A DNA stretch of 64,000 bases from Piliocolobus tephrosceles (taxonomy: Eukaryota; Chordata; Mammalia; Primates; Cercopithecidae), in assembly GCF_002776525.5 (NCBI RefSeq), contig NC_045436.1, positions 164,810,756 to 164,874,755 of the forward strand. The letters are read 5' to 3'. Position 1 is the first letter of the stretch, and each line of letters begins with the position of its first letter. Positions 31,439 through 43,599 of this stretch are shown here, in pieces. The notes under the pieces are model-generated. The model searched no databases. It had not been told where the DNA came from and saw only the letters and a program-made list of their open reading frames with translations. A program made the position numbers and the translations under genes.

Positions 31439-33575
31439 TGGTCGCTCCCAGTCTGTGCTGTTGGGCAGGTCTGGTTTAGAAGTAGATACAGATGCTGCAG
31501 AAGTTAAGAGGGCTTAATACTCAAAAGTTTTCAAATATGCATGTTTGGCATAGAGCATCTAGTAACTGGACAGTTCATTTTGGTTTATCCAGATATTTTA
31601 TATTAGAAGGGAAGGGATATTGTACCATTATCTTTCTATTTGAAATCTACTTGGGTTTAGTATTTTGTGGGTTAAATATTTTTCTACGGTGGGGAGTTAG
31701 GACTCCTATGGGGTGATAATACGGGTTGGTATTTGGTTGTCAAGTTCATGTTGGCTACCACGCCTTAATGTCATTAGTGATTTCATCCTATGAAAGAGTA
31801 CCTTGATTTGTGAAGAGAATATCTGTGTGTGCCTCATTAGTTAGAGGTGTGAGGGTGAACCGGGGTGGTTTATTATGATATAAAATGGGTAAGCTTTTGC
31901 TATGAAATCGAGTTAATGGGTGCTCAGCAAAAATGTGCTTTGAACACTTGATTTGCAAGCGTTTCATTTGCATTCCCCAGTGAGTCTCATTGCTCATGTG
32001 TCTCCTGAGTGGGAACTCATACACACAAGACAGGACTGTTACTATCAATAAAAATTAGATCCATCTAACATAAATTTTACTCTTGCTGTCCAAAATGAAT
32101 TTTGTTATTCAGAGATTGGAGAGTTTTAAAAAGTTGATTAACTTTGCTTTAACTATTTGTATGTATCAAACACACACACATACTTTTTTTTTATAAAATA
32201 ATGCTTTTACTAACATAATACCCTTTGAATCATTTAAACCTAAATCATTTGATATCAATTCTACATGCAAGCCCTTCTCTCTTCCTAAGTGAAAGAATGG
32301 CGTCCCTGAGATACTTACTAATATTTCTTCCAGATATGGGTATGATCTTTTATTGCCAAGTTATGAATATTTATCTCTCACATTGTGTTTAATGTGGGGA
32401 GATGGAAATATTTAAACTTGCCTATGCTTTCTGTAATCTTTCTAACTATAGGAACTAAGACCTGATAGCTATGATGACATCATCCCAAAGCACATCCGGT
32501 ATACAGGTTGTTTCTGTTAATATGTTAATAATGGTCAATGTATCTTATCTTCAGAAAGGCCTTTTATTCTGCAAAGTAGGTTCATTAGGTTCTGTTTAGA
32601 CGATATAAGAACATACATTCTCTTGTAATCTTCATACCTTCTTTAAAGTGTTCTCTATCAGTTCTGCTTTGACACAATACAAATAATACTGTGATGGGAT
32701 TAAAACCTCAGAATTTAGTTCTTTTTCCTTTTCTTATATTTCACAGTAATTTTATTTAACCCCTGAAGGAAAAGAATGCATAATCAGGCTTCTCCAATGT
32801 TACAGAATTTTTCATTCTCTTGTGATTTCTGCCTCAATGCACTAAATGCTAGTGTCTTAGTACAGTACAAGTAATTTCAATTTCTATGATTGGAATACTT
32901 TGCTTCTATTTTATTTTGTCACCATGTTTTTGTTCTCTGGACTTAGTTGAGCCATAGCCCCCAACTTCAGTGCATTGTACTGGAGCTGACTTAGTTTCAG
33001 AGCTGGGTTCTAAAGGACAACCCTCACGAATGTATTGAGGAAGTCAACTTTCACAGTGCTATGAGGATAGCGCACAGTTCTTATATTGTCAACGTTAATA
33101 ACGTAGAAATTTAAGAGCAAAAGTCCCAAGTGTAAGGCCCCTGGCAACGATTCAGCTTTTATTCTTCAAGGTCTGTTTCATATCACTTGAAGTTGAAGGT
33201 TTGCAGATTCAAACTTCAAATTTGAGTTTCAACAAAACGAAAATTAGAATTGTAAACCTGACTCCACCAAATAGAATCACAGAAATTTTGAGTTGATCTG
33301 AAATATCTTCCTTGGGAGAGGTATCTAAATCATATTCCTATCCATATCTGAATCTATATTTCTACATCTACACACACACACATACACATAGAGATATGCA
33401 TAAATATTTTTAGATATTATGTGAAATGTTCAGTAAGCTGGAGAAACTTTTGATTCGATATAGAATCCACGATCATGCTGAATCACAAGGATGCAGGTTA
33501 TCCCCATACACGAGGAAAGACCCACATATACTTGTTGAGCCAGTCCCTTTTTCCTCTGAAATACATGTTAGGAAA
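31439..33575 (+). other. KCNIP4: KCNIP4 intron, 5' part, no repeats recognised
   Basis: More than 2 kb directly downstream of the exon lacks Alu, L1, L2 or MIR signatures, apart from short (CA)n tracts near 32170 and 33370. Repeat-poor intron starts next to promoters often hold regulatory DNA, but no specific element can be named. Confidence 0.45.
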
Positions 33576-33720
33576 TATTAGTCTGGGCCAACTCTTATTT
33601 TGCATAGGAGACAACTACAATCCAGTGAGGTTAACTGACTTATCATAAGGCAAATGTCACTGGGAGCAGAAGCAGGATCAAAAAACAAAGACTACTGAAT
33701 CCTATACCATGCTTTTCCTA
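33576..33720 (-). repeat. MIR SINE, antisense
   Basis: TTTTGCATAGGAGACAACTAC, CAGTGAGGTTAACTGACTTATC and 'agcaggatcaaaaaacaaag' form an antisense MIR. Confidence 0.6.
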
Positions 33721-34929
33721 CTGCAACATACTTTTATACATCTTCCTTAATGTTGGGAAAAGGAATAAATGAAAATGCACTTTGGAAGTTTCTGGAATTC
33801 TTGAGCCTTTTCCTGAATTGACTGTTAATATCATGTGAAATATTTGTGGCAGAGGCATTTAAAAGAAAATCATATAATGGGCATATAATTTCTACAAGAT
33901 TTTGACCTCAATCCAGGAATGGGACCCAAGCATGGGATATAAATGAGCTAAGCCAGACCGCTGACCTTTGTCATAAATTAGAGGCAAGATTAGGACAAAA
34001 GCAAGCCAAGCTGTCTCCCCAGCCCCTTGCAAACCTCTACGATCTGCACTGAATTTTGACCAAATGTGACTTACATTCAATCATGATGAATGTCCAGTTC
34101 AAGCAGAGTCCAAGGATGAGGCCAGTGAGGTGACACCTCTATCCTAGGCCTCCTGCCTGTTTCTTTAGACTATGACATTGTCTAAGCAGAAACAGAACCT
34201 GGACTTTTTGATCAGTAGCCAAGTAAAGGATTAAGAAAAAAATGCAGCTAAAGTGCAAACCACCATAAAAAATTAGATTATCAGAGCCTTCATTCTTTCT
34301 AGCTGCAAATAATAAAGGCTGACAGGGTTATCCCAATGCAAATTGCTAAATTCTTCATTAAGATTACACCACCTAGAAACTGTAACCCACAAGAGGCCAG
34401 AGAATTAGCCTCTTTTTTTATGGTGGAGAAGTGCAGGTGAAAAAGCCCAGAATAGAAGTTTGAGCTTCTTTTAGGCAGCATTGAGCTTACACGCTGTCCT
34501 CAGGAAGCAGCGATACATCAATGGTACCATCATGGAATATTTTCTCCAGTGTGATTTTCTATATAATACATTAGAAAGTACTTCTGAGTTGATTTGAATG
34601 AGATGGTCCATATTAATGTTGAGATAAAGCAGTATTGCCTTAATATTTTCATCTCTAATGTTGACCAGAATTAGACATAGAAAAGTATTAAGAGAAATAA
34701 TTACTTGTTTTAGTTTCCAGTTTTGATGGCCTTATTTAAAAAAAAGTTTTAATTGAAATTCACGACTTAGGACTCAAAAGCAATTTGTAAAGAAGATCAA
34801 AATAACCAATGTGATTTTAATATAGGGATTTGAAATTTTGCATGTATCCACTCATTAGTAAGGGGAAGGAGAAAGAACACTCGTGAGATTAAGCGCATCA
34901 TTTCATACTTTAGCTTGTGATCTTGTCAT
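33721..34929. other. Intron stretch with no recognised feature
   Basis: Unassigned AT-rich intron. Nothing supported. Confidence 0.45.
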
Positions 34930-35400
34930 ATTGAATTCTAACGTGTGCAGGGTACCCTGTTGGGTATTGACTGAGAGGGTAGGAAAGTGTGAGATAAACA
35001 TTGAAGTGCCCTCAACAAGCTTCCATTCTAGTAAAGGAGACTACTTACTAGACAAGACAACAGGAAATAATGCAGGGTGTAGGCCCAAGCCATGGCCAGT
35101 AGAAGCACAGGTAGAAAGGTTCATTCTGGAAAGGACTCCAGGGAAGGTTTAATGGAGAAGAAAAACTAGTTGTACAGGACATTGGAGTGAGAGAAGCGTT
35201 TCCCAAATTGGAAAATCCAGGAAGAAGATTCCAGGCTGAGCAAAGAAATTTAGGTATGACTCTAGGCCCAGACAATGGGTGGCTTGCGTGGAGTAGGACA
35301 GTGAATTGAGTATGGCTCATAGCATGTGGGTCTAAGGACATTAAAATAAAATATGTGGCTGGATAAGTTACTTGGGGTTCAACACTAGAAGTGCACACTT
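34930..35400 (-). repeat. L2 LINE 3' region, antisense
   Basis: CCTCAACAAGCTTCCATTCTAGT, 'actccagggaaggtttaatg' and TCCAGGCTGAGCAAAGAAAT follow the antisense L2 order. Confidence 0.5.
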
Positions 35401-35859
35401 ATTGCTAGCCATTGAAGAGCTGTTGACTCAAAGACTTCAACTTTCGGGAAGCAAGTGGTACAGATCCATGTTTTAGGTCGGTCAACCTGGGAGTAGGTGA
35501 AGATGAGTTCAGAGGTAAGAAGGTGGAAGCAGAGATACCAGTTATGCTTTTGTAGCAATTCAGAGGGGAGATTAGAAGGACAAAAATCCACAGAATTCTC
35601 TCCTCAATAAAATTCTTGGGGAGAACTGTTCATTTCCAGTTTTTCCAGAAGTTCTTATTTAATATGATATCCATGACATACAGCTCTTTGGAAACAATAT
35701 ACTCCTACTTTATTTCAGAGCCACTTTGTTTGGCTTTATTAAATATCTTTTTTTATGAGAAAAGAAAGAAATGTGGAGTATGCAGAGATCATAACTATAA
35801 GTATAGTGGAAGGAACTTAAAACTTTAGATAGATTTATCTGCTGTCTTATAAGGTCTTC

Positions 35860-35985
35860 AATTATTGTAAACTTTTTATTTTGAAAAATTTTACACCTAA
35901 AACAAGGTATAGAAAATAGTGTAATGAATTGTCATATATTTATTATCTAGCTTCAATAATTATCAGTACTTTGCCATTTGTTATC
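35860..35985 (+). repeat. Possible old L1 3' UTR fragment
   Basis: TTTTGAAAAATTTTACACC, 'ggtatagaaaatagtgtaat' and GCTTCAATAATTATCAGTAC resemble the 3' UTR of L1M-age elements. 35401-35859 is unassigned. Confidence 0.35.
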
Positions 35986-35994
35986 ACGACTTGC

Positions 35995-36425
35995 ATTTAA
36001 TAAATATTTATTGATTGTCTGCAGTATGTCAGGCACTAGGCTTGGCTCTAGAATATAGAGATCAATTAAAGATAGTTGCTGCCTTCAAGAAACTCTCAGT
36101 TGCATAGGAAGAAAAAGAATACTAACAAATAAAATATAATACATCATGAAGAAAATCCAGTACAAGAAAATCCAAGAAGAATATAAGGTAATTAAGCCCA
36201 AGTGGAGGAGATGAAAGCAATCAGAGATGACTCCATGGTGGAGGTGACCTCTAATCTTGGTTTTTATGGATGAAGAGAAGCATATAAGATTGATATGTAA
36301 GAATGGTGCTTATGCAAGTACTATATGTAAAACACTGGGTGAGGTAACACCATGTACAAGCACAGGGCCATGACACACCATGTGAAATTCCTGGAACAAC
36401 AATAAAAAGTAGGAGAGGAGTTGAC
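35995..36425 (-). repeat. L2 LINE 3' end and upstream region, antisense
   Basis: TAATAAATATTTATTGATTG, TATGTCAGGCACTAGGCTTG, 'gttgctgccttcaagaaact' and GGTGGAGGTGACCTCTAATC follow the antisense L2 order from the terminus inward. Confidence 0.65.
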
Positions 36426-37768
36426 AGTTTTACTCCTTCTCCTTAATTGTACAATTATCCTTGCTGTTTAGCACAGTGCTTGGTATATGGAAGTTACTGA
36501 AGAAAATTATGGCCTGAATGCCATTTGCTTCCATAGAGGAATAGTGCCAGTACACATCTGCTTATCCCGCATAAAAAATAACTTCCAGTATCACTTTCAG
36601 GTTTCCAAAGTAGCCTAAAACTATTGATTCATTAAGATTTTTGTTATATATACTTTTTCTGTTAGTAACATTTCACATCACAATCCCCTCGCAAAGTGAA
36701 GATACCTGCACAGCAAACACATCTCTTTGTTAGAACTCCTGAGCCAGGGAGATAATTTCAATTAAGATAACCAACAATGAGCTGCAGAATCCCAGCTTGT
36801 ATGAACTCTGGTTTGCTGGAAAAGCAACACTTTCAATTCTGTAACTGGAAAACCGTTTAGATTTATTGCTAAAATATAACAAATATGTATTACTGTGTGG
36901 AAGGGAAGGGAGGATAGTCAGGTGTTTTACTGCCTTCAAGAAATTTCCAAATTGGTTAGGGGCCAAACAGCTCATGAGTAACTAATCCAAGATGAAAAAG
37001 TATTGTCAGAGGGAGTAAGGCCTTTAGAAAACTGAAAAAGAAGAGCCATCTAGAAGATTCTGGCGAAGGCTGCATAAAGATGGTAACTTTTTAAATCTCA
37101 AGATTTGAGAGATCCAAAACTTTGACAGGTAGAGACTAGAAATTAAAAGCAGAAATTTGAACTATATTTTTAAAAGACAGGCAGTTTCCTGAAATCATTT
37201 TTGTAATCAGATTGGCACTAAAAATTTCATTATTTAAAATACCAACTTTCTGCTTGGATCTGGCAATGTGCTTGATACTGATGAGTTTGGGGACTATTAT
37301 TTTCCAGTTCTAATTATTTTTACTTACTTTGGTAACTTGTGCCTAATCCAATCTGGAAGAGGAGAGCTATAATTTTAAGTGGGCAGTTAGGGGAGTGGAA
37401 GGGGAATGCCCTCCAGCCAAAAATCATCAGGAAACACACCTGTGGTTGAATAATTGTCTTTTATTATTCACTGCAGAAAGAGAGAATACACGTTGCAGAG
37501 AAAGGTGGAATGTCTCAGAGAGTGTTAGGATTTATTGCAGGGTTTGAGCTCATTTTGGTGCCTTTGGAGAAGGTTTAAGGGAGCAAGACATTGGCCTGGA
37601 CAGGAAGCTGTCAAGAAGCCAGAGTCATGCTGTGATTGAGTAGCTTGTATCTACAACTAGTGAAGACTAGACAGAGGTGAAAGCTGTAATAGATAAAGAA
37701 GCAGTTGTTACTTGTATTAGCTGGGATAGGATATGTTTCATTATTTTTGTGGTTTAAAGTTCATGTTA
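36426..37768. other. Intron stretch, possibly with an unidentified repeat at 37390-37755
   Basis: The 37390-37755 part (CTTTTATTATTCACTGCAG, 'aggatttattgcagggtttg', GGCCTGGACAGGAAGCTGTC) has LTR-like texture but I cannot name it. The rest is unassigned. Confidence 0.35.
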
Positions 37769-38066
37769 GGCCAAGCGCGGTGGCTCATGCCTGTAATCCC
37801 AACACCTTGGGAGACCGAGGCGGGCGGATCACCTGAGATCAGGAGTTCGAGACCAGCCTGACCAACATGGAGAAACCCTGTCTCTACTAAAAACACAAAA
37901 TTAGCAGGGCGTGGTGGTGCATGCCTCTAATCCTAGCTACTCTGGAGCCTGAGGTGGGAGAATCGCTTGAATCCAGGAGGCGGAGGATATAGTGAGCCAA
38001 GATCATGCCACTGCACTCCCGCCTGGGCAACAAGAGCAAAACTCCATCTCAAAAAAAAAAAAAGAA
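37769..38066 (+). repeat. AluS-like SINE, sense, with target-site duplication
   Basis: Full-length Alu starting GGCCAAGCGCGGTGGC, with A tail broken by one G. The flanking direct repeat AAAGTTCATGT occurs at 37756-37766 and 38067-38077. The only Alu after the exon that is in the gene's sense orientation. Confidence 0.93.
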
Positions 38067-38304
38067 AAAGTTCATGTGTTTGCTTCCGTTCAAAAGTGAG
38101 TATAGAGTGCTCTTGTTACATTGATCAACCGTGGGTCCACAGTGGTGTTTTCTGATGTCCATATTCTATGAAATGGTTTATCATCAGCAAGAAAACAACA
38201 AGACCTAACTAATAAACCAGCTCAGCTCCTTCCGGATGCCCACAGGTGCTTTTCATCGTCTCTTACATAACAAGGGAGAAGGCAGAATAAGGCGAGAGGG
38301 AAGA

Positions 38305-38465
38305 GTATAGGCTATAAGGCAGACAGATTTGAGTTTAACTCCTAATTCACTAACTGTGAACAAGTTACTTAATCCTCCCAAGCTTCGATTTCCTTTTCCT
38401 ATAATGGGGTTAATAATCCCAGTCTTTGAAGATTATTGTAGGGAATACTAAAATATAACTGGAAT
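38305..38465 (+). repeat. MIR SINE, sense
   Basis: GATTTGAGTTTAACTCCTAATTC, GAACAAGTTACTTAATCC and TAATGGGGTTAATAATCCC follow the MIR order. Confidence 0.75.
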
Positions 38466-38574
38466 ATCTAGCTCTATTCTTCATCCACAGATAGGAGCCA
38501 ATCAGTGCCTTTCTTGTCATTGTGTTGAAACAACAGTTGCCACGTTCCAATTTCTTGAGTTTGAGTAGGCGTTC

Positions 38575-38755
38575 TCTGAAGAATGCTTCAGAATCACCTA
38601 GCTGACCTGTTAGACCCAGATTGTTGGGCCCAACCCATGGAGTTTCCAATTCAGTAAATCTGGGGTTGGGGTCTGGGAATTCGCATTTCTAATGGGTTCC
38701 TACTTGAGGATCATGCTGCTGGTCCAGGGGCCAAACTTTGAGAACCATTGAGTTA
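38575..38755 (-). mobile_element. MER5-type non-autonomous hAT element, antisense
   Basis: GAATCACCTAGCTGACCTG, 'ggagtttccaattcagtaaa', GGTCTGGGAATTCGC, TGCTGCTGGTCCAGGGGCC and AACTTTGAGAACCATTGAG. Near-complete with a recognisable terminal segment. Confidence 0.8.
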
Positions 38756-38834
38756 GGTAATAAATTAGAAAGGCCAAACCCATGGTATCTGCAGTGTGTT
38801 CTGCGCCAAGTTGTCTGACGCCTGCTGAGCTTGA

Positions 38835-39170
38835 TTCTCAAGCAGTGGCCAGCCAGCTTTTTCAGCATGAAACACTTTAGATTTTGTGGGCCATGCAGTC
38901 TGTCACAACTCCTCAACTCTGTTGTAGCACAAAAGCAGCCATAGATAATGTGCAAACAGATAGGTGTGGCCATGTTCTAATAGAACATTGTAGATGCTCT
39001 TTGAATCCCATACAATTTTCATATGTCACAATATATTTATTTAATGTCTTGCCTTTTAAACCATGATTTCACATGTGAAACAATGTTTAGCTGGCAGGTG
39101 ATACCAAAATTGACAACCGACTGGATTTGGCCTACCACTGTATGTCGCCAGCCCTTGTTCTAGAGTTGGC
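38835..39170 (-). mobile_element. hAT-type non-autonomous DNA transposon
   Basis: TTTTGTGGGCCATGCAGTCTG, 'ttgtagcacaaaagcagcca', TAGATAATGTGCAAACAGATAGG and GGATTTGGCCTACCACTG match a common hAT-type dispersed element. Ends carry CAGTGGCCAGCC and GCCAGCCC-type segments. Exact family name uncertain. Confidence 0.6.
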
Positions 39171-39717
39171 AATAAAGGGAACCATTGAGAAGGGGGTGGG
39201 GGTCTCAGGTTGAAGACTTATTGTTTTTTGGAAATTTAACTAGATTTATCTGTCCCTTCTGTATTATTGAGGGGATGGAGGTCTAGTCTCTTTTTAGGGG
39301 GTTGGTGGAATTGTCTGCCAAACTGTCAAGTGATTTAAATGAACACATACGTGTTTGTTCAATAAAACGACTTCCTTTTCCCTAACTTCACACTGCTGGA
39401 CCAACTTGGATAGTTGTTATATAAATTAAGTCATCTGCCTGGTATTGTCATATAAGGAATCAATGCTTGAGTGCCCTGTCCTGCTGGTTTTCATTTTTGG
39501 TATTATTGTCTCTTGGAAAAGTTGATAATACACTCTTTTCGTTGAGCTTGCAAACTCTTATTTCATAGATTTGTTAAAGACGCATATCAATTTTTAAAAT
39601 TATATTGCTATTCACACTGAGCCTTTTGAGTCTAGGACACATACATTCGGTCAACAAATATTAAAAAATAAAATCACCTTAAGTCAACGCTCTCTTAAAA
39701 ATAAAAGATCCATAAGT

Positions 39718-39965
39718 AGTGGATAAGATCATGGTCTTTGAAGTGAGACAGACCTAGAGTTCATTTCCAGCTTTTCTTTTTACTGGCTGTGATCTTGGAG
39801 AAGATATAACCACCTGAACCTCAGTTCTCTCATTTGTAAAATGGAATACTGGTTGTAGCTACCTCACGGCATTATTGTGAAATTTAAATTAAATGATACT
39901 TGTTAAAACTCTCCTTAGCACAGTGCCTATCACACAGAGCTCAATAAATATTGGGTATTATTTAT
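39718..39965 (+). repeat. MIR SINE, full length, sense
   Basis: Runs from GTAGTGGATAAGATCATGG through CTTTTTACTGGCTGTGATCTTGG and CTCATTTGTAAAATGGAATAC to the terminal CTCAATAAATATTGGGTATTA. One of the best-preserved MIRs here. 39171-39717 is unassigned. Confidence 0.85.
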
Positions 39966-40029
39966 AGTGTTAACATCATTGCTTTCTTTGCTTTGCATAG
40001 TCATCATACCTATTATTAGCATAATCATT

Positions 40030-40330
40030 TATTCAGTCATTTATCCAGGAAAGAAAGGTTTTCAAATGTGATCTGTGTGCCAAGAACCGTACTAGTCATT
40101 GAGAACATAAAAACGTAATTTTCACTATGTTGGGTTTATATATAAATGAACATACCAATAAATTAGTTTAGTAAATTGCCTGGGCCTCACATCTATGTAG
40201 ATTTTAGAGAGACATAAAAGAAAGATTGACCAATCCTATTTAGAAAGTGGAGAGCATCAGAAAGGACTCAAAGAGGTGATCTTTGAGCTGCATCTAAGCA
40301 ACACTTTTAGCACTCAGCATCAAGCAGACT
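40030..40330 (-). repeat. L2 LINE 3' end, antisense
   Basis: ATTCAGTCATTTATCCAGG, 'tgtgtgccaagaaccgtact', AGTCATTGAGAACATAAAAACG and the later 'actcaaagaggtgatctttg' follow the antisense L2 order. 40331-40732 is unassigned. Confidence 0.5.
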
Positions 40331-41908
40331 TGAGAACCACTGGCAATTGATAAACCCTACTTTAGCATTTCCAAGAACACCTCATGTTGATCTCAGTTTC
40401 AAATTCCTGGCTTATATTATTCACAGAACTCCTTCTCCTACACAAATGCCACTCTTCTTTCCTCATTTCAGCTTTAAGTGAAACGCACCCTCTCTTTAAT
40501 ACCACCCTTTCTTCCTAATCTGAATTCAGTTACTCCTGATGTATGTAGTACAGCAAACACAACACTTAATAATAAAACCTGATGCACTGTCCGTCAAATC
40601 ACTTAATTTGTGTTCATTCATTTTCTCCCCAGCTGAACAAGAGACAACGCCCTACCTCAGTACAGTGTGAATTTTCCTGTATTTCCACAGTGTCCAGAGC
40701 TGTAGGGAGTGGGTTACCCAGGCTCGATGATACAGGCATAAACAGATACCTTGTGTTCTTGCACTTCACATTGTTGTGCTTTGCAGATAATGTGCTTTTT
40801 ACAAAGTGAAGGCTTGTGGCAACCCTGCTGAACAAGTCTTTTGGTGCCATTTTTCCAACACCATGTGCTCACTTTGTGTCTTTGTGTCACATTTTGGAAA
40901 TTTTTACAGTATTTCAAACATTTTCATTATTATTATATCTGTTTTAGCGATCTTTGACTAGTAATCTTTGGTGTTACTAGAGAAATTTTTGTACCACATA
41001 CACCAGGAATAATCGAGTTCGGATTAGGAGCACCATGAACCACATCCATATAAGACTGCAAACTTAATCTATAAATACTGTGTGTGTTCTGACTGCTCCA
41101 CTGACCAGCCATTCCCCAATCTCTCTCCCTCTCCACAGGGCCAGCCTATTCCCTGAAACACAACAATATTGAAATTATGCCAATTAATAATCCTACAATG
41201 GCCTCTAAGTGTTCAAGTAAAGGGAAGATCATATATCTCTCACTTTAAATCAAAAGCTAGAAAGCATTAAGCTTTAGTGAGGAAGACATGTTGAAAGTCA
41301 AGATTGGCTGAAAGCTAAGCCTCTTGTGCCAGTTAGCCAAATTGTAAATACAAAGAAATCGTTCTCAAAGGAAATAAAAAGTGCTACCTCACTGAACACA
41401 TGAAGGATAAGAAAGCAAAACAGCCTTATTGCTAATATGGAGAAAGTTTTAGGGATCTGAATAGAAGATCAAAGCAGCCATAGCCTTCCCTTAATTCAAA
41501 GCTTAACCCAGAACAAGGCCCTAACTCTCTTCATCTCTGTGAAGGCTAAGAGAGGTAAGGAAGCTACAGAAGAAAAGTCTGAAGCTAGCAGATGTTGGTT
41601 CATGAGGTTTAAGGTAAGAAATCATCTCCATAACATAAGAATGCAAGGTGAAGCAGCAAATACTAATGTAGTAGCTACAGCAAGTTACCTAGATGGTCTA
41701 GCTAAGGTAACTACACCAAACAACAGATTCTCAATGTAGATGAACCAACCTTCTATTGGGAAAAGATGCTATCTAAAAGTTTCATAGCTAGAGAGGAGAA
41801 GTCAATGTCTGGTTTTAAAGCCTCAAAGGACATGCTGACTCTCTTAGCAGCTAATGCAGCTGATGACTTTAAGTTGAAGCCAGTCCTCATTTACCATTCC
41901 AACCTAAA

Positions 41909-42137
41909 CTTTGCCAGGATTCTATTCCATCTCAAGAAACCACTTTCTTTGCTCATCTAGAAGAATTTACTCCTCATTTGTTCTACTTTGATCATGAGAT
42001 TGTAGTAGTTCAGTTAAATATTCAGGTTCCACTTCTAAATCTAGTTCTCTTGCTATTTCCACCACATTAGCAGTTACTTCCTCTACTGAATTATTGAACC
42101 CCTCAAAATTATTCATGAGAGTTAAAGTCAACTTTTT
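41909..42137 (-). repeat. Inverted copy (arm A) of part of the Tigger1 transposase
   Basis: The minus strand here reads the same protein segment (FNNSVEEVTANVVE, EPEYLTELLQSHDQ, RTNEE) as the plus strand at 42600-42828. My hand alignment of the two 229-bp arms finds about 19 differences, roughly 92% identity. The surrounding Tigger sequence resumes after it with little or no loss. Confidence 0.9.
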
Positions 42138-42599
42138 GGCTGATTGAAAAATTACGCTAAATCTACTCTGCCTGTGCTCTATAAGTGGAACAACAAAGCC
42201 TGAATGACAAAACATCTGTTTACAGCATGGTTTCCTGAAAGTTTTAAACCCATTCTTGAGACCTACTGCTCACAAAGAGATTCCTTTCAAAATATTAGTG
42301 CTCAGTGACAATGCACCTGGTCGTCCAGGAGCTCTGATGGAGATGTATAGGAGATTAATGTTGTTGTTATGCCTCTGAACACAACATCCATTCTGCAGCC
42401 CTTACATCAAGGAGTAATTTTGACTTTCACATCTTATTATTTAAGAAATACATTTTGTGCTGCCATAAAGAGTGATTCCTGTGATAGATCTAGACAAAGT
42501 AAATTGAAAACCTTCTGGAAAGGATTCATCATTCTATATGCCATTAAGAACTTTCACAATTCATTATTGGAGGTTAAAATAACACTAATAGGAGTTTGG

Positions 42600-42828
42600 A
42601 AAAAGTTGACTTCAACTCTCATGAATGATTTTGAGGGGTTCAATAATTCAGTAGAGGAAGTAACTGCAAATGTGGTAGAAACAGCAAGAGAACTAGAATT
42701 CGAAGTGGAGCCTGAATATTTAACTGAACTATTACAATCTCATGATCAGACTAGAACAAATGAGGAGTACCATCTTCTAGATGGGCAAAGAAAGTGGTTT
42801 CTTGAGATGGAATCGACTCCTGGTGAAG
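42600..42828 (+). repeat. Arm B, native partner of the Tigger1 inverted duplication
   Basis: Native transposase segment in its expected place within the transposon, separated from arm A by about 460 bp. Together they can form a long foldback. Confidence 0.9.
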
Positions 42829-43599
42829 ATGCTATGAACATCATTGAATTGATAGCTAGGAATTTAGAATACTACATAAACTTAATTGAGAAAGCAGCAG
42901 CAGGATTTGAGAGGATTGAGTCTAATTTGAAAGAAGTTCTACCGTAGATAAAATGATATCAAAAGCATCACATGCTACAGAGAAATCTCTTGTGAAAGGA
43001 AGAGTTCAATCAATGAGGCAAATTTCATTGTCTTATTTTAAGAAATTGCCACAATTACTCCAAACTTCAGCAAGTATCACCTTGATCAGTCAGCAGCCAA
43101 CAACATTAAGGCCAGTTCTATCAGCAAAAATATTATACTTGCTAATCTTTTTGCAATATTGCTGAATAATCAAATGATTGTTAGCAATTTTTAACAGTAA
43201 AGTATTTTTAAATTACAGGTTGCACATTGTTTTTTAGACATAATGCTATTGCACACTTAATAGACTACAGTATTGTGTAAACATAACTTTTATATTGACA
43301 GGAAAACCAAAAAAGGAAAGCGTGGTTTGCTTGATTGTGATTATTTTTATTGTAGTGGTCTGGAACAGAACCCATACTATCTTTGAGGTATGGCTGTATT
43401 TATCAGTGGGTTCTTCAATTGCATCTTTAATACATTGTCCTTTTAAATCAATATACTTGTCCTTTTAAGCCAACATGCTTTTTAAATCAATATACTTGTC
43501 TTATCTCAACCTCATCCCCATACTGGGAAGTATACCTTGACTTAGGCAGGAAAAAAGAGACTCTGAGGCTCTGACTCTGAAACTTCTATGGCTCCTTCT

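Larger units (their letters stand above)
41198..43184 (+). pseudogene. Tigger1 transposase relic (CENP-B-like DNA binding plus DDE integrase fold)
   Basis: The reading frame starts at MASKCSS and decays by frameshifts and stops. The N-terminal helix-turn-helix region reads through SLTLNQK-like codons at about 41235-41270. The second catalytic Asp neighbourhood survives as LSDNAPG (about 42300-42320). A single-base loss near 42347-42351 then shifts the frame. From 42369 to 42947 the frame is open again for 192 codons, including NTTSILQP, SKLKTFWKGF, RKWFLEMESTPGEDA and AAAGFERI. The frame is also broken at 41909 by the inverted copy. No functional transposase is possible. Related host genes include CENPB and the TIGD family, but this is a transposon copy, not a host gene. 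Confidence 0.88.
40733..43396 (+). mobile_element. Tigger1 DNA transposon (pogo/Tc1-mariner type), near full length, with internal inverted duplication
   Basis: Starts CAGGCATAAACAGATACC and ends GAGGTATGGCTG, with TA on both sides (40731-40732 and 43397-43398) as expected for a TA target duplication. Body landmarks run in order: TTTGTGGCAACCCTGCTGAA, GCCATTTTTCCAACACCATG, 'gttctgactgctccactgac' and the transposase region. Its length of 2664 bp exceeds the usual roughly 2.4 kb by about what a 229-bp internal inverted copy adds (41909-42137). Confidence 0.92.
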
